Shown: positions 40,548 through 52,225 of the stretch, piece after piece
How positions within the stretch are numbered: position 1 is the stretch's first letter
Layout: the number at the start of each line of letters is the position of its first letter
Assembly: GCF_004135345.1 (NCBI RefSeq)
Contig: NZ_CP035495.1
Coordinates: 2,542,001 to 2,606,000, forward strand
DNA: 64,000 bases
From: Xylanimonas allomyrinae
Lineage (GTDB): Bacteria; Actinomycetota; Actinomycetes; Actinomycetales; Cellulomonadaceae
Direction: 5' to 3'
Translations under genes and position numbers: made by a program
The notes under the pieces: model-generated
Seen by the model: the letters and a program-made list of their open reading frames with translations, nothing else
Databases searched by the model: none
What the model was told of the DNA's origin: nothing

Positions 40548-43500
40548 TCACACCTCCTTGGTGAGGGCGAGCTGGCGCCGCCGGACGGCCCAGGCGGCGC
40601 TCGCGCCACCCACCGCCACGAGCAGACCGAGCAGCACCTGATCGCGAGTGCCTGCGCCGCCGCTCATCGGCAGGCGAGGATCGGTGACGGGCACGTACAC
40701 GTAGGTGACTTCGACGCCGTCGTCGTCCACGGTGCCGGCCGGGGTGTCCCCGGTCTGATCCCACAGGACGTAGCCGGGGAACGTCGGAGGCCCGGACTTG
40801 CCGAAGTAGGAGTCGTACCCGGAACCGACGTCCTGGGTCGTCTTCGACGACTCGCGGAGGGGGTCTCCGTTGGAGTCCACCCAGTTCACGACGACATCGG
40901 CCCGGGGCTTCTCGTTGGTGACCACCAGCTCGCCGTCGGTGTCGCCGGCGTCGCCGACGGTGACCAGGGCGGCACCGGTCTGCGCGGACTCGACGTTCGC
41001 GACGATCGACGCGACGCCGTCTGCACCCACCGCGACCTCGAAGTCATCCGGCAGCGGGTTGTAGCCCGTCGGGGTCCGGGTCTCCCTCACCCGGTAGGTT
41101 CCCGGCTCGATGCCCGCCGCGGTGAAGACGCCAGGAACCTTCTCCCCTGGTCGTCGACCTTGTTCGTCAGCGGCACCACGGTCTCCGGGTCACCGGTCAC
41201 GAGGGCGAACCCAGCGCCGTCGAGGGGATGGCCGGCCGAGTCCACCTTGTTCAGTTCGAACGCCTTGAGAACCACGGCGTCCTCGTTCGGCTCGAGGATC
41301 CCGTCGACGTCCACGTTCTCCGGGCCGTTGACGTACCGTCCCGCGGTCTCACCGATGACGTGCACGAGCACGATCTGCTCGGCCTCGCCCGCGGCGAACG
41401 AGCCCGTCACGGTGATCTGACGGCCTGAGTCGGCGACGGCGATCCGCACCGCGCCACCGTTCACGGTGGTCACCGCGGAGCCGCCGTACCCGGCCTCCCG
41501 ACCGTTCACGGTCGGCACGAAGGACGTGTCCACGGTCAGCCCGTCGGGGAGGTGATCGGTGAACTCGTACGTCCCCGCCGCCAGGGCGTCGCCATTGCTC
41601 ATCGTGAACGTGAGCGGGACGGAGGTGCCGGTCAGCGCCGTCTCCGGCGCGAAGTCCTTGGTCAGCATCGGCAGGCCCGGCACGGTCGCCGTGTCGGTGG
41701 CCGAGACGCTCTCGTCGTGAGGTCGCGGCCCGTCCGCGGTGTTCTCCGTCCAGGTGCCGGTGCCCGTCGCGGTAGCGGTGTTGACCACCGAACCGCCGGA
41801 CGACACCTTCTCCACGTCCGCCTGCGTCGTCGTGTAGGTGCCGGTGCAGGTCATGGACTCGCCTGGGGCAAGGTCGGTCTTCGGGCAGACGGGTGCGCCG
41901 GCGTCGGGCGGAGCCGGGAGCATGGCGTCCTCGACCGTCACGTCCCTCAACGTGATGTTGCCCTTGTTGGTGACGACGAACGTGTAGGGGATCTCCTGGC
42001 CCGCCTCGGTCACGTTGGCGACCGTGGTCGACTTCTCCAGGCCGATCGCCGGGTCGGGCCCGAAGTCCACCGCGACATCGGCGCTGTCGGACGCCGTCAG
42101 AGGTGGCGATACCACCTCCTTGCCGTCGTAGTCGTGCCACGTGAACTCCACCGAGGTGCTCGCGGTGTTGGTCAGCACCCCGCCGTCGCCGATCGCCGCC
42201 GCCTCGTCGCCGGTCAGCGTGCGCTTGCCGGTGCACGTCACCGACTCGCCCGGGGCGAGCGTGTGCCCGATGCCGGCGGCGTAGGCGACCGCGTAACGCT
42301 GCGCGTCGGTGCCGACCCCGTCCACGGTGTGGGTCAGCGGCGTGCCGTCACCGGCCGTGCACGCGACGTCCGTCAGCGGCATCGGGTCGGCGATCAGGAC
42401 GTCGTCGCTCGCCGCGGCGACGTTGCCGCTGTTCTTCACCGTCACCGAGTAGGTGAACGGCTCGTCGGCGCGCACGGTCTGCGCGTCCACCGTCTTGTCG
42501 ATGGACACGCCAGGAGCCGGCACCGCGTCGTCGAGCGTGGTCGAACCCGGCTCGTACAGACCCCACGTGGTCACGTTGTCGGCGTCGTTCGTGTAGGTGC
42601 CCTTGGCGGTGGCGCGCACCGGGACGGTCACCGTGACCGCCTTCTCGCCGCTCTTGAGGTCACCCTCGACCGTGATGCGGCCCCCGTCGGCAACCACCGA
42701 CACGTGCTCGCCGCCGCTGGTGGTGATTTCTCCCTGGTCGAGGTCCACCACGAGGCCGTCCGGCAGCGAGTCGGTGAAGGTCCACCCCGCCTTGGCGAGC
42801 AGGTCGGAGGTGTTCGTGACGGTGAACGTCAGCGTCGTCGCCTCACCGGCGACGACGCTGTTCGGGGAGAACGACTTGTCGAGGCGCGGCGTCACGTCCT
42901 TGATCACCGGGTTGTCGATCGCGCCGTCGTTGCCGATCGTCGCCAGCGAGTTGTTCGTCAGCTGGAACCCGAGTTCGACGTTGGACTGGTCCTTGGTCCC
43001 GACCTGGTAGGCCGTGGTCGCCGGAATGCTCACGACGGCGACCGGGCTGACATACGCCTGGAGGTTGGCCGGGTTTCTGCTGCCCGGACCAGAGGTGTCC
43101 GCGTTGTCGTTGACCGCTGCGGGGCGATCGATCGCGAGCGGGTCCTTCAACAGGTCGACAGGAACGAGAGTGACCGTCGGGTCGGTGAACGGATCGACTC
43201 CCTCCGGCGAGGTGACCTCCATCGGGTCACCGTCGACGACGAGGTACATGTGGTACTCCGGGTCGGTGCGGCTCTGATCCGCCGACGCCGGGTGCATCGC
43301 GGCGACATCGGCACCGACGACGTAGTAGTGCCCGGCCGTCCCGGACAGCGTCTTGGCCGTCGAGAGCATGGTCGGACCAGAGGGCTCGCCGTCGTACTTC
43401 CCGTTCGTCTCCATGGCGAGAACGCCGTTGCTCACCGGGTCCACCGCGCCCGCCCCCGTGCCGTACCGGCCCAGGACGTAGGCGAGGTAGCGCAGGAAGT

Positions 43501-43996
43501 ACCAGGACGAACGCATCTGGCCGTTCTGGAAGTCGACCTTCTTGCCGGACCCGTCGTTGTAGTCACGGCCGCCTTCGCTGGTGCATCCGGTGTCGGCCAC
43601 AGGGTTGTCCTTGGTCGGGCTGAGGGTCGCGGCCGACAGCACCCATCCGTTGCACAGGTTCGCGTCGGCCGAGAAGAACGGGTCGGCCGTGTAGTGAAGG
43701 GCGCCGTCCGCACCCGCGCCGACGTACTCGTCGATCGGCACCGCAGCGCTCGGGATCGACGACGGTCGCTGGAAGTCCTCGCTCCACACCAGCACGGGCT
43801 CGGCAGGGCTGCCCGGGGACAAGCCCGTCCCCGCGGCGGAGGGCGTGTCCACGGCGTAGGCCGCCGTCAGCACGCCCGACGGCGCACCGACCGCGGCAGC
43901 GGCGAGCGGTAGCAGAGCCACCGCCATCGCCGTCAACCCCGCACCGACGCGCGACCGCCGGGTCGCGGCGCATCGAACTCTGGCCTGGTCGGACAT
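40548..43996 (-). CDS. Large pilus tip adhesin with DUF11-like repeats; one apparent frameshift
   Basis: About 1,149 residues after repair. Signal peptide (1-50), an N-terminal domain with WSEDFQRPSSIP and several Cys and Trp residues (about 50-370), then several DUF11-like domains (phrases SFSPNSVVAGEATTLTFTVT and PGESMTCTGTYTTTQADVE) and a terminal Ig-like unit with E-box-like YRVRETRTPTGY. The frame breaks at CCCC 41144-41147; one extra base reads VDDQGEKVPGVFTAAGIEPG. The sorting motif is LPMSGG, with Ser replacing Thr, followed by a helix and RRRQ. Being first, largest and lacking a pilin Lys motif, it is probably the tip. Confidence 0.85.
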
Positions 43997-44385
43997 CGTG
44001 CCGCACGCCCTCTCTTGTCGCTGACCACGTCCATCTCGCGCGGAACACGGTGAGTGCCGCGGTGCGAAATGGGCGAATGTTCGTTATCGCAAACGATTGT
44101 CCACATCGGCGGCAGAGGGTGACGCTTCCTGATCCCCGACTGACACACCGCGATCAGGCAACCTCCGGGTTTGCCCGAGGCAGGCCCGGTTCTCGGGCTC
44201 GCCCAGGAGGCGGCGGCCCGGGAGCACCGACCGCACGAGCGCGACCGGGCGACGGCGCGAACCCGCGCCATCGGTCAGGGGCGAACGACGACGCCCGACG
44301 CCCACGGCGGGCGCGAAGGCCGACGCCCGACGGCGGCATGAAGGCCGGCACGCCGCGCTGCGGGCCGTCCTGCTCGTGCCCTCGG
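43997..44385. other. Intergenic region between tip pilin and phosphatase genes
   Basis: 389 bases with no supported gene. The part near 44060-44110 is AT-richer than its surroundings (around GAACGATAACG-like sequence on either strand) and is the likely site of the pilus promoter, reading left. I found no c-di-GMP or other riboswitch signature. Confidence 0.4.
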
Positions 44386-46614
44386 CTACCGCACGGCGAG
44401 CGACGACGTCGGCTGCTTGAGCCGCGCCCAGACGAGCTTGCCCGAACCCGCGGGACGCCAGCCCCAGTCCGCGAGCCGCTCGACGATCTGCATGCCGAAC
44501 CCGCCCACGCGGTTGGGGTGCCCGTCGGTGGTCACGGGCGGCGCCGGGTTGGCGTCCTCGACCTCGATGCGCAGACCGTCACCGGTGTCGAACAGGCGCA
44601 GCGCGATGTGCCCCCACCCGTGCAGCACGCCGTTCGCGACGAGCTCCGACACCACGAGCTCGGCCGACGCCGACTCGGGCAGCCCCCATGCCTGGCACGA
44701 GCGCACCACGGCATGGCGGGCGCGCGCGATCGACGCGGGCTCGCTGGGCAGCACCCACCGCCGCGAACGCGGGCTGAGCGCAGGCGTCGACGCATCGGCC
44801 ACCGGGTCGGGCAGCCGCACGACGACGATGGCGACGTCGTCCTCGGGCGCGTCGGCCAGACGCGAGAGCAGCTCCTCGCCGACCCCGGCGGCGTCGCGCG
44901 CGGTGATGCGCGCCGACGTCTCGACCAGCGCGTCCAGGCCCGTCTTGAGCGAGCGGTCGCGGCGCTCGATCAGACCGTCGGTGTAGAAGAGCAGCACGTC
45001 GCCCGGGAACAGCACCTCGTGGGCGGTCCGGCGCTCGGTGAACCCGAAGCCGACGAGCGATCCCCCGCTGCTCGCGAGCTGCCGCACCTCGCCGTCGCGC
45101 AGCAGGAGCGGCGGCAGGTGCCCGGCACGCGTGTACTCCATGTCCCACGACTCGTCGGCACGCACCTCACCCGGAACGTCGCTGGTCTCGTCGGTGCGCC
45201 GCCGCAGCGTCGCGTACACGAGGCTCGCCGAGCGCGGGATGCGCATGCCCTGCACGAGCGTGTCCACACGGTCGAGCACGACGCCCGGCGTCGTGAGCTC
45301 GTACGCGTACGAGCGCACCACCGAGCGGAGCTGACCCATCGCGGCGGCGGCCTCGACGTCGTGCCCGACGACGTCGCCGATCACCAGGCCGACGGTCGAG
45401 CCGTCGATGTCGAGCACGTCGTACCAGTCGCCGCCCACCTGGGCGTGCTCGGCGTTGGGCGCGTAGTACGTCCACACGTCGAGCCCGGTGACGTCGGCCT
45501 GCTCGGGCAGCATCGCGCGCTGCAGCGCCTCCGCGAGGTGGTGCTCCCGCGCGTACAGGCGCGCGTTGTCGATCGCCGTCCCGGCGCGCCGGGCGACGAC
45601 CTCGACGACCGTGCGGATGTCGTCGGGCTCGCCCAGCGCCTCGCCGGCCGCGCCCTGGGCGCCGGCCTGGTCGCCGTTCCACGTGACCAGCAGCCCCAGG
45701 ACCTGGCGGCGCCCGCCCACGGCATGCACGACGACGGAGCCGGGCCGCACCCCGGTCTCCTCCAGCACCCGCCGCACCAGGTCGCGGCGCAGCCATCCCG
45801 ACGCCGAGTACGGCGGGTAGGCGACGTCCAGGCGCACGAGCACCGGCCCGTCGACCAGGCCGTCGAGCAGATCCTGCACCGCGTCGATCGACTCCAGCCC
45901 TGCCGCCGGCAAGGTCTCGTCGACGGGTTCCGGTTCGGAGCCGTCGACGTAGCGCGCATGCCGGCGTCCGCGGCCACCCGGCGGGGCGGCCATGTCGATC
46001 CCCTCGGCATACAGCAGGCCGTCGTCGTTGAGGTAGAACGCGGCCCACGGGACGACCGAGCGCAGCAGCTCGGCGATGTCGCGCAGCGCGTGCGGGTACT
46101 CCAGGTCGCCGAGCAGCTCGGTGGTCTGGGCGATGAGGTCGAGATCGGCGCGCTGACGACGTTCGACGGCGAGCGTCTGGAGCTGTGCCGAGCGCTCGTC
46201 GACGTATGCGGAGACGTCGACGCTCACACCGAAGAAGTGCGTGGTCGCACCCGAAGCGTCCCGCCGGGGCGTGAAGGTGACGTGCGACCAGTACGTGGTC
46301 CCGTCAGCCCTGAGGCACTGCAGCGTGAAGGTGCCGCCCTCCCCCGCGACGAGCGCCGGGACCGCCAGCATCCCCTCGGCCGGGTCGGCCAGCACGCGTT
46401 CGAGCGGGCCGATCGACGCGCGCCCCAGCGCCGTCGGCGGCGCGCTGGCGCCCGCCGTGACGCCCGTCTTCTGGGCGAACGCCTCGTTGACCCACAACAG
46501 GGGCATACCCTGCTCGTACGAGCCGGTGAGGAACACGCACAACGACGTCCCCTCGATCAGCTCCGCAAGCAGATCCGGGGACGGCAGGGGGTGCTGACGG
46601 TCGGCCTCCGCCAT
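44386..46614 (-). CDS. PAS-GAF-PP2C(SpoIIE)-HATPase phosphatase/kinase
   Basis: 742 residues. Order: PAS (about 12-135; LLWVNEAFAQKTGVTAG, TPRRDASGATTHFFGVSVDV), GAF (about 155-360), SpoIIE-type PP2C phosphatase (about 375-605; AEHAQVGGDWYDVL, GLVIGDVVGHDVEAAAAMGQ, MEYTRAGHLPPLLL, LLFYTDGLIERR), and a RsbW-like ATPase domain (about 615-742; SELVANGVLHGWGH, GGFGMQIVERL). It combines the STAS-dephosphorylating and anti-sigma kinase activities of a partner-switching circuit, with sensory input. Divergent from the STAS gene at 46724. Confidence 0.93.
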   Translation of the reverse strand: MAEADRQHPLPSPDLLAELIEGTSLCVFLTGSYEQGMPLLWVNEAFAQKTGVTAGASAPPTALGRASIGPLERVLADPAEGMLAVPALVAGEGGTFTLQCLRADGTTYWSHVTFTPRRDASGATTHFFGVSVDVSAYVDERSAQLQTLAVERRQRADLDLIAQTTELLGDLEYPHALRDIAELLRSVVPWAAFYLNDDGLLYAEGIDMAAPPGGRGRRHARYVDGSEPEPVDETLPAAGLESIDAVQDLLDGLVDGPVLVRLDVAYPPYSASGWLRRDLVRRVLEETGVRPGSVVVHAVGGRRQVLGLLVTWNGDQAGAQGAAGEALGEPDDIRTVVEVVARRAGTAIDNARLYAREHHLAEALQRAMLPEQADVTGLDVWTYYAPNAEHAQVGGDWYDVLDIDGSTVGLVIGDVVGHDVEAAAAMGQLRSVVRSYAYELTTPGVVLDRVDTLVQGMRIPRSASLVYATLRRRTDETSDVPGEVRADESWDMEYTRAGHLPPLLLRDGEVRQLASSGGSLVGFGFTERRTAHEVLFPGDVLLFYTDGLIERRDRSLKTGLDALVETSARITARDAAGVGEELLSRLADAPEDDVAIVVVRLPDPVADASTPALSPRSRRWVLPSEPASIARARHAVVRSCQAWGLPESASAELVVSELVANGVLHGWGHIALRLFDTGDGLRIEVEDANPAPPVTTDGHPNRVGGFGMQIVERLADWGWRPAGSGKLVWARLKQPTSSLAVR

Positions 46615-46723
46615 TCATCCTCCGCCCTCGTGATACGTGTCAAGACAGATAGTGTCCCTGCTGGTCACTTAACCGTAGTGTGGTCCCCGACGGCACGCGA
46701 GGCCGGGACTCGAAAGGAGCACC

Positions 46724-47115
46724 GTGCGGGACACATCGGACCCCGAGTCCGCCATGCTCGGCAGGACGGGCGAGCGCGACGGCCTACCTGAGCTCGGCGA
46801 CCCAGCAAGCGTCCACCTCATCGTGGGCGCCTCCCGGGCCCGGATCGTCCTGTCGGGCGAGATCGACGCCGACATCGGCCCGAGCTGGGCGAGGCGACGG
46901 CCGAGGCCGAGGCCACCGGCCTGCCCGTCGAGATCGACGCCCACCACATCACGTTCATGGACTCCTCAGGCGTCGCGTTCCTCGCACGCCTCGGGTCGCG
47001 GATGCCGCACAAGGTCCGCATCCTGCGCGCACCCCCCACGGTCAAGTTCCTGCTCGAGGTCACCCGCATCGGCGAGCTCCTGGAGATCGTCGACGAGGAC
47101 GAGGGCCTGGACTGA
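46724..47115 (+). CDS. STAS-domain anti-anti-sigma factor; one apparent frameshift
   Basis: GTG 46724 behind AAAGGAG. The first frame gives VHLIVGASRARIVLSGEIDA and DIGP; the second gives ELGEATAEAEATGLPVEIDA, HHITFMDSSGVAFLARLGSR and MPHKVRILRAPPTVKFLLEV. One extra C in 46879-46881 joins them into a 130-residue STAS protein with phosphorylation serine in FMDSSG. Divergent from the PP2C phosphatase by 109 bases, so these two are the most likely partners. Confidence 0.87.
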
Positions 47116-47134
47116 ACCGCCCAGCACCTGCACG

Positions 47135-47178
47135 ACGCGTGAGGCCCCCACCCGGAACCGGGTGGGGGCCTCACGCGT
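47135..47178. terminator. 21-bp perfect bidirectional hairpin
   Basis: Arms 47135-47155 and 47158-47178 are perfect complements with a 2-base loop (aa). It lies between the convergent STAS gene (+) and fbaA (-), 18-19 bases from each stop. Confidence 0.88.
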
Positions 47179-47196
47179 CTCGCGTGCTGACGCAGG

Positions 47197-48219
<1,023 letters not shown>

Positions 48220-48340
48220 CGTTGATACTCCAAGCAGACAGTTGGGGATGTTCCCCGGCATCCTCCCACGCATGTGGCCTGACCGTCATGCGGACGGCCG
48301 CGCGCAACCGCTGCAACGTCGCTGCAGGGACTGCCCCGCC

Positions 48341-48410
48341 GTCTGGTCGTCGGTTCGTGGTCTGGTCGTCGGACAGATGCGACGACCAGACCACGAACCG
48401 ACGACCAGAC
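48341..48410. repeat. 31-bp perfect inverted repeat built from a duplicated 13-mer
   Basis: Arm 48341-48371 is exactly complementary to 48380-48410, with an 8-base loop. Each arm itself contains the motif TCTGGTCGTCG twice. It lies between the methyltransferase stop and fbaA and may act as terminator or mRNA stabiliser. Confidence 0.85.
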
Positions 48411-48440
48411 CGCCGAGGTCTTGGTCAGCGCGGGCCTTGG

Positions 48441-49097
48441 TCAGCGCGGGGGGTGGTGGTGGGACCAGGCGTACATCGCGATCGCGGCGGCCGCGCCCGC
48501 GTTCAGCGAGCGGGTCGAACCGTACTGCGTGATGTGCACGACGACGTCGCACGCAGCCTGCATCGCGGGCGTCAGGCCGGTCGACTCCTGGCCCAGCACC
48601 AGCACGCAGCGCGGCGGCAGCGCATACCCCTCGACGGGCCGCGAACCCGGCACGTTGTCGACCCCGACCAGCGGAAGGCCCTCGGCCTCGGCCCACGCCG
48701 CGAGCGCCGCGGCGTCGGAGTGATGGTGGACGTGCAGGTAGCGGTCGGTCACCATCGCGCCGCGGCGGTTCCACCGTCGTCGGCCGACGATGTGGACCCC
48801 GGCGACGTTGTACGCGTTGGCGGTGCGCACCACCGAGCCGATGTTGAAGTCGTGCGCCCAGTTCTCGATCGCGACGTGCAGCACACGGGCGGGGTCGCGG
48901 CGGGCGTCGAGCTCCGCGGCGATCGCCGCGACCGACCAGTACCGGAACTCGTCGACGACGTTGCGCCGGTCGCCGTGCTCCAGCAGCTCGGGGTCCCACT
49001 GCGGCCCGTCGGGCCACTCCCCGAGCCACGGCCCGACGCCGACGGACTCGTCGTGCCCGCGCGAGTCCGTCGCGGCGGCGGAGGCGGGCTCAGACAA
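48441..49097 (-). CDS. TrmH/SpoU-family RNA 2'-O-methyltransferase
   Basis: 218 residues. SPOUT-fold motifs: [34 protein letters not shown] and the knot motif [20 protein letters not shown]. Methylates ribose in tRNA or rRNA with SAM; the target is not clear. The first frame-consistent start is TTG 49097, which overlaps the purT end by 8 bases, so coupling is likely. The last codons lie in a 15-base direct duplication (48420-48434 and 48436-48450) that repeats the stop codon region. Confidence 0.88.
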   Translation of the reverse strand: MSEPASAAATDSRGHDESVGVGPWLGEWPDGPQWDPELLEHGDRRNVVDEFRYWSVAAIAAELDARRDPARVLHVAIENWAHDFNIGSVVRTANAYNVAGVHIVGRRRWNRRGAMVTDRYLHVHHHSDAAALAAWAEAEGLPLVGVDNVPGSRPVEGYALPPRCVLVLGQESTGLTPAMQAACDVVVHITQYGSTRSLNAGAAAAIAMYAWSHHHPPR

Positions 49098-50357
49098 GGT
49101 CGACCCGCAGCGCCTGCGCGGCCTCGCGGGCCCGGGCGCGCGCCTGCTCGACGTCGGCGCCGCGAGCCAGCGTCACCGCGACCCGGCGGCGGCCGTCCAC
49201 GCGCGGCTTGCCGAAGAGCCGCACCTGCGCCGTCGGGACGGCGAGCGCGTCGTCCACGCCGTGGAACACGGGCACCCCGCTGCCGTCGGCGAGCACCGCG
49301 CACGACGCGGCGGCCTGGTCCGCCCCGCCCACGGGCGACGGCGACGCGACGGGAAGCCCGAGCACGGCGCGCGCGTGCAGCGCGAACTCGCTGACGTCCT
49401 GGCCGGCGAGCGTGACCAGCCCCGTGTCGTGCGGGCGCGGGGACACCTCGGAGAACAGCACGTCGTCCCCGACGACGAACAGCTCGACGCCGAACAGCCC
49501 CAGCCGTCGAGAGCCTCGGTGACGCGGCCCGCGACGTGCTGCGCCCGCGCCAGCGCCTGCTCGCTCAGGGGCGCGGGCTGCCACGACTCGCGGTAGTCGC
49601 CGTCGACCTGGACGTGGCCCACGGGCGGGCAGAACGTGGTGACGGTCGTGCCGGTGGCGCGCGAGCGCACCGTGAGCAGGGTGATCTCGGAGTCGAAGTC
49701 GACGAACCCTTCGACGATGACGCGCACCGCGGCGCCCTCGGCGGCCGTCGCGCGCCCGCCGGTCTGCGCGTAGGTCCAGGCCCGCTCGACGTCGCCGGGG
49801 GTGCGCAGCACGGACTGGCCCTTGCCGGAGGACGACATGACGGGCTTGACCACGCACGGCAGGCCGACGGCGTCGACGGCGGTGCGCAGGTCGTCGAGCG
49901 TGTCGACGAACCGGTAGGGCGAGGTCGGCAGCCCGAGCTCCTCGGCGGCCAGGCGCCGGATGCCCTCACGGTCCATGGTCAGGCGGGTGGCACGCGCCGT
50001 CGGGACGACGCGCACGCCGTCGGCCTCGACGTCGGCCAGGACGTGCGTCGCGATCGCCTCGATCTCGGGGACGACGACGTCGGGCCGCTCGGCGTCGAGC
50101 ACCTCGCGCAGGGCGGCGGCGTCGAGCATGTCGACGACGTGGCTGCGGTGCGCGACCTGCATCGCGGGCGCGTCGGGGTAGCGGTCGACGGCGACGACCT
50201 CGGCGCCCAGGCGCTGGAGCTCGATCGCGACCTCCTTGCCGAGCTCGCCCGCGCCGAGCAGCAGCACGCGCGTGGCGTGCGGGGACAACGGGGTTCCGAG
50301 GGTGCCGGGTGAGGACTTCGTGGAGGCCGGGCCGGGTCGGGTGAAACTCGTGCTCAT
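49090..50357 (-). CDS. purT: Formate-dependent GAR transformylase; one apparent frameshift
   Basis: ATG 50357. PurT is an ATP-grasp enzyme that uses formate for the third purine step, replacing folate-dependent PurN. Seen: [64 protein letters not shown], then after the break [20 protein letters not shown] and RPHDTG. The frame fails at CCCC 49498-49501; one more base gives [13 protein letters not shown] and a protein of about 422 residues. Followed by the methyltransferase gene. Confidence 0.93.
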
Positions 50358-50388
50358 AGGCGCATCCTTGCGCACTACCCTCGTCAGC

Positions 50389-51165
50389 ATGCTGACGACC
50401 GCCCTCGTTGATGCGCTGCCCGCGCTCGGGCCGAGCTGGATGGACCCCTCGACACTCATCAACGGGTTCCTCGCCGACTACGGGAGCTGGGCCGTCCTCG
50501 CGATCGCCTGCGTGATCTTCATCGAGACGGGGCTGCTGTTCCCCATCCTGCCCGGCGACTCGCTGCTGTTCATGGCCGGTGCGTTCACCGCGCAGCACGC
50601 CATGACGCTGCCGCTGCCGGTGGTGATGCTGGTGCTGTTCGGCGCGGCCATGCTGGGCAACTCGACCGGGTACACGCTCGGGCGCGTGTTCGGCGCGAAG
50701 CTGTTCGACCGGCCCGACTCGCGCATCTTCAAACGCCGCTACATCGACCAGACGCAGCGGTACTTCGACACCTACGGCGGGCGCACCATCACGATCGCCC
50801 AGTTCGTTCCCATCGTGCGCACCTACGCGCCGGTCGCCTCGGGCATCGGGCGGATGCCGTTCCGGCACTTCATCTCGTTCAACGCGCTGGGTGCCGCGCT
50901 GTGGGCGGCGGGGATCACGCTGGTCGGGTACCTGCTGGGCAACATCGCGTTCGTCAAGGACCACGTCGAGGCGCTGGTGCTGCTCATCGTGCTCGTGTCG
51001 GTGGTGCCGATGGTCGTCGAGGTGCTGCGCGAGCGCCGCAAGCAGCTGCGGGTCGCCGACTCGATGGCCGCGGGTGCAGCGCGGGCGGCGTCGGCGGATG
51101 CGGCGCGGGCGACTGGGACCGCCGGAGGCGAGCCGGCGAGCGCCTCGGCCACGAGGAACCCCTGA
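50389..51165 (+). CDS. DedA-family membrane protein
   Basis: 258 residues from ATG 50389. Motifs [33 protein letters not shown] and [20 protein letters not shown] are typical of DedA/VTT proteins, membrane transporters or scramblase-like proteins linked to undecaprenyl phosphate and phospholipid recycling. Four to five helices; the last 45 residues are a cytoplasmic Ala/Arg-rich tail. Divergent from purT across only 31 bases. Confidence 0.9.
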   Translation: MLTTALVDALPALGPSWMDPSTLINGFLADYGSWAVLAIACVIFIETGLLFPILPGDSLLFMAGAFTAQHAMTLPLPVVMLVLFGAAMLGNSTGYTLGRVFGAKLFDRPDSRIFKRRYIDQTQRYFDTYGGRTITIAQFVPIVRTYAPVASGIGRMPFRHFISFNALGAALWAAGITLVGYLLGNIAFVKDHVEALVLLIVLVSVVPMVVEVLRERRKQLRVADSMAAGAARAASADAARATGTAGGEPASASATRNP

Positions 51166-51237
51166 CTGGCAGGTACCTTCGACGACGACGCCGTGCCGCG
51201 GCGCGCACGCTGATCTGCGAGATGCTGGAGGACTCCG

Positions 51238-52011
51238 ATGACCCGTCCGATCGAGTCGTGGCTCACCGACATGGACGGCGTCCTGGTCCACGAGGGCCAC
51301 GCCATCCCGGGAGCCCCCGAGTTCATCACCGCGCTGCGTGACGCCGGACGCCCGTTCCTGGTGCTCACCAACAACTCGATCTTCACCGCGCGCGACCTGC
51401 GGGCGCGCCTGGCGACGGGCGGGATCGACCTGCCCGAGGAGTCGATCTGGACGTCGGCGCTGGCCACCGCCCAGTTCCTGCACGACCAGGTGCCGGGCGG
51501 CTCGGCGTACGCCATCGGCGAGGCCGGGCTGACGACGGCGCTGTACGAGGTGGGGTACACGCTCACCGAGTCCGACCCCGACTACGTGGTGCTGGGCGAG
51601 ACGCGCACCTACTCGTTCGAGGCCATCACCAAGGCGATCCGGCTCATCCAGGGCGGGGCCCGGTTCATCGCCACCAACCCGGACACCACGGGTCCGTCGC
51701 TCGACGGCCCGCTGCCGGCCACGGGCGCCGTCGCCGCGCTCATCACGGCCGCCACGGGACGCTCCCCGTACTACGTGGGAAAACCGAACCCGGTGTTGTT
51801 CCGCTCCGCGCTCAACCGCATCGGCGCGCACTCCGAGACGACGGCGATGGTCGGCGACCGGATGGACACCGACGTCGTGGGCGGTCTGGAGGCCGGGCTG
51901 GAGACGTTCCTCGTCCTGACGGGCTCGACCACCCCGGACGAGGTGGAGACCTACCCGTTCCGCCCGTCCAGGGTGGTCAACTCGATCGCGGACCTGATCG
52001 CGCTGGCCTGA
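51238..52011 (+). CDS. HAD-superfamily phosphatase, NagD type
   Basis: 257 residues. Motif I LTDMDGVLVHEG (nucleophile Asp11), motif II FLVLTNNS, motif III with the lysine in YYVGKPNPVLFRSAL, and motif IV AMVGDRMDTDVVGGLEAG. The cap domain type (C2a) and order fit NagD-like nucleotide or sugar phosphatases; the substrate is unknown. 72 bases after the DedA gene on the same strand. Confidence 0.92.
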   Translation: MTRPIESWLTDMDGVLVHEGHAIPGAPEFITALRDAGRPFLVLTNNSIFTARDLRARLATGGIDLPEESIWTSALATAQFLHDQVPGGSAYAIGEAGLTTALYEVGYTLTESDPDYVVLGETRTYSFEAITKAIRLIQGGARFIATNPDTTGPSLDGPLPATGAVAALITAATGRSPYYVGKPNPVLFRSALNRIGAHSETTAMVGDRMDTDVVGGLEAGLETFLVLTGSTTPDEVETYPFRPSRVVNSIADLIALA

Positions 52012-52157
52012 CGCGGGCGTACCGGACGGTACTCACCAGCCCCGCTTGCCGCCGCGCGAGCCCCAGCACCGCCGACGACAAAGGTTCAGCCCCACCGCCC
52101 CACACCACGCCCGTGAGGGCGCCGCGCACCCATCCACAACCCAGGGCGGGAACGCGG

Positions 52158-52216
52158 TCGGCGGTACGGGTTTGTACAGGAGATGAGTCAGAACCTGTAC
52201 GAACCCGTACCGCCGA
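52158..52216. terminator. 23-bp near-perfect bidirectional hairpin
   Basis: Arms 52158-52180 and 52194-52216 differ at one position, which would be a U-G pair in the plus-strand RNA. It sits between the convergent HAD (+) and pyrE (-) genes, close to the pyrE stop. Confidence 0.85.
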
Positions 52217-52225
52217 TCGGGTGTG

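Noticed and set aside
14390-44385. Cyclic-di-GMP riboswitches before the adhesin or pilus genes
   Set aside because: The two long upstream regions were read on both strands and lack the conserved GEMM-type core sequences.
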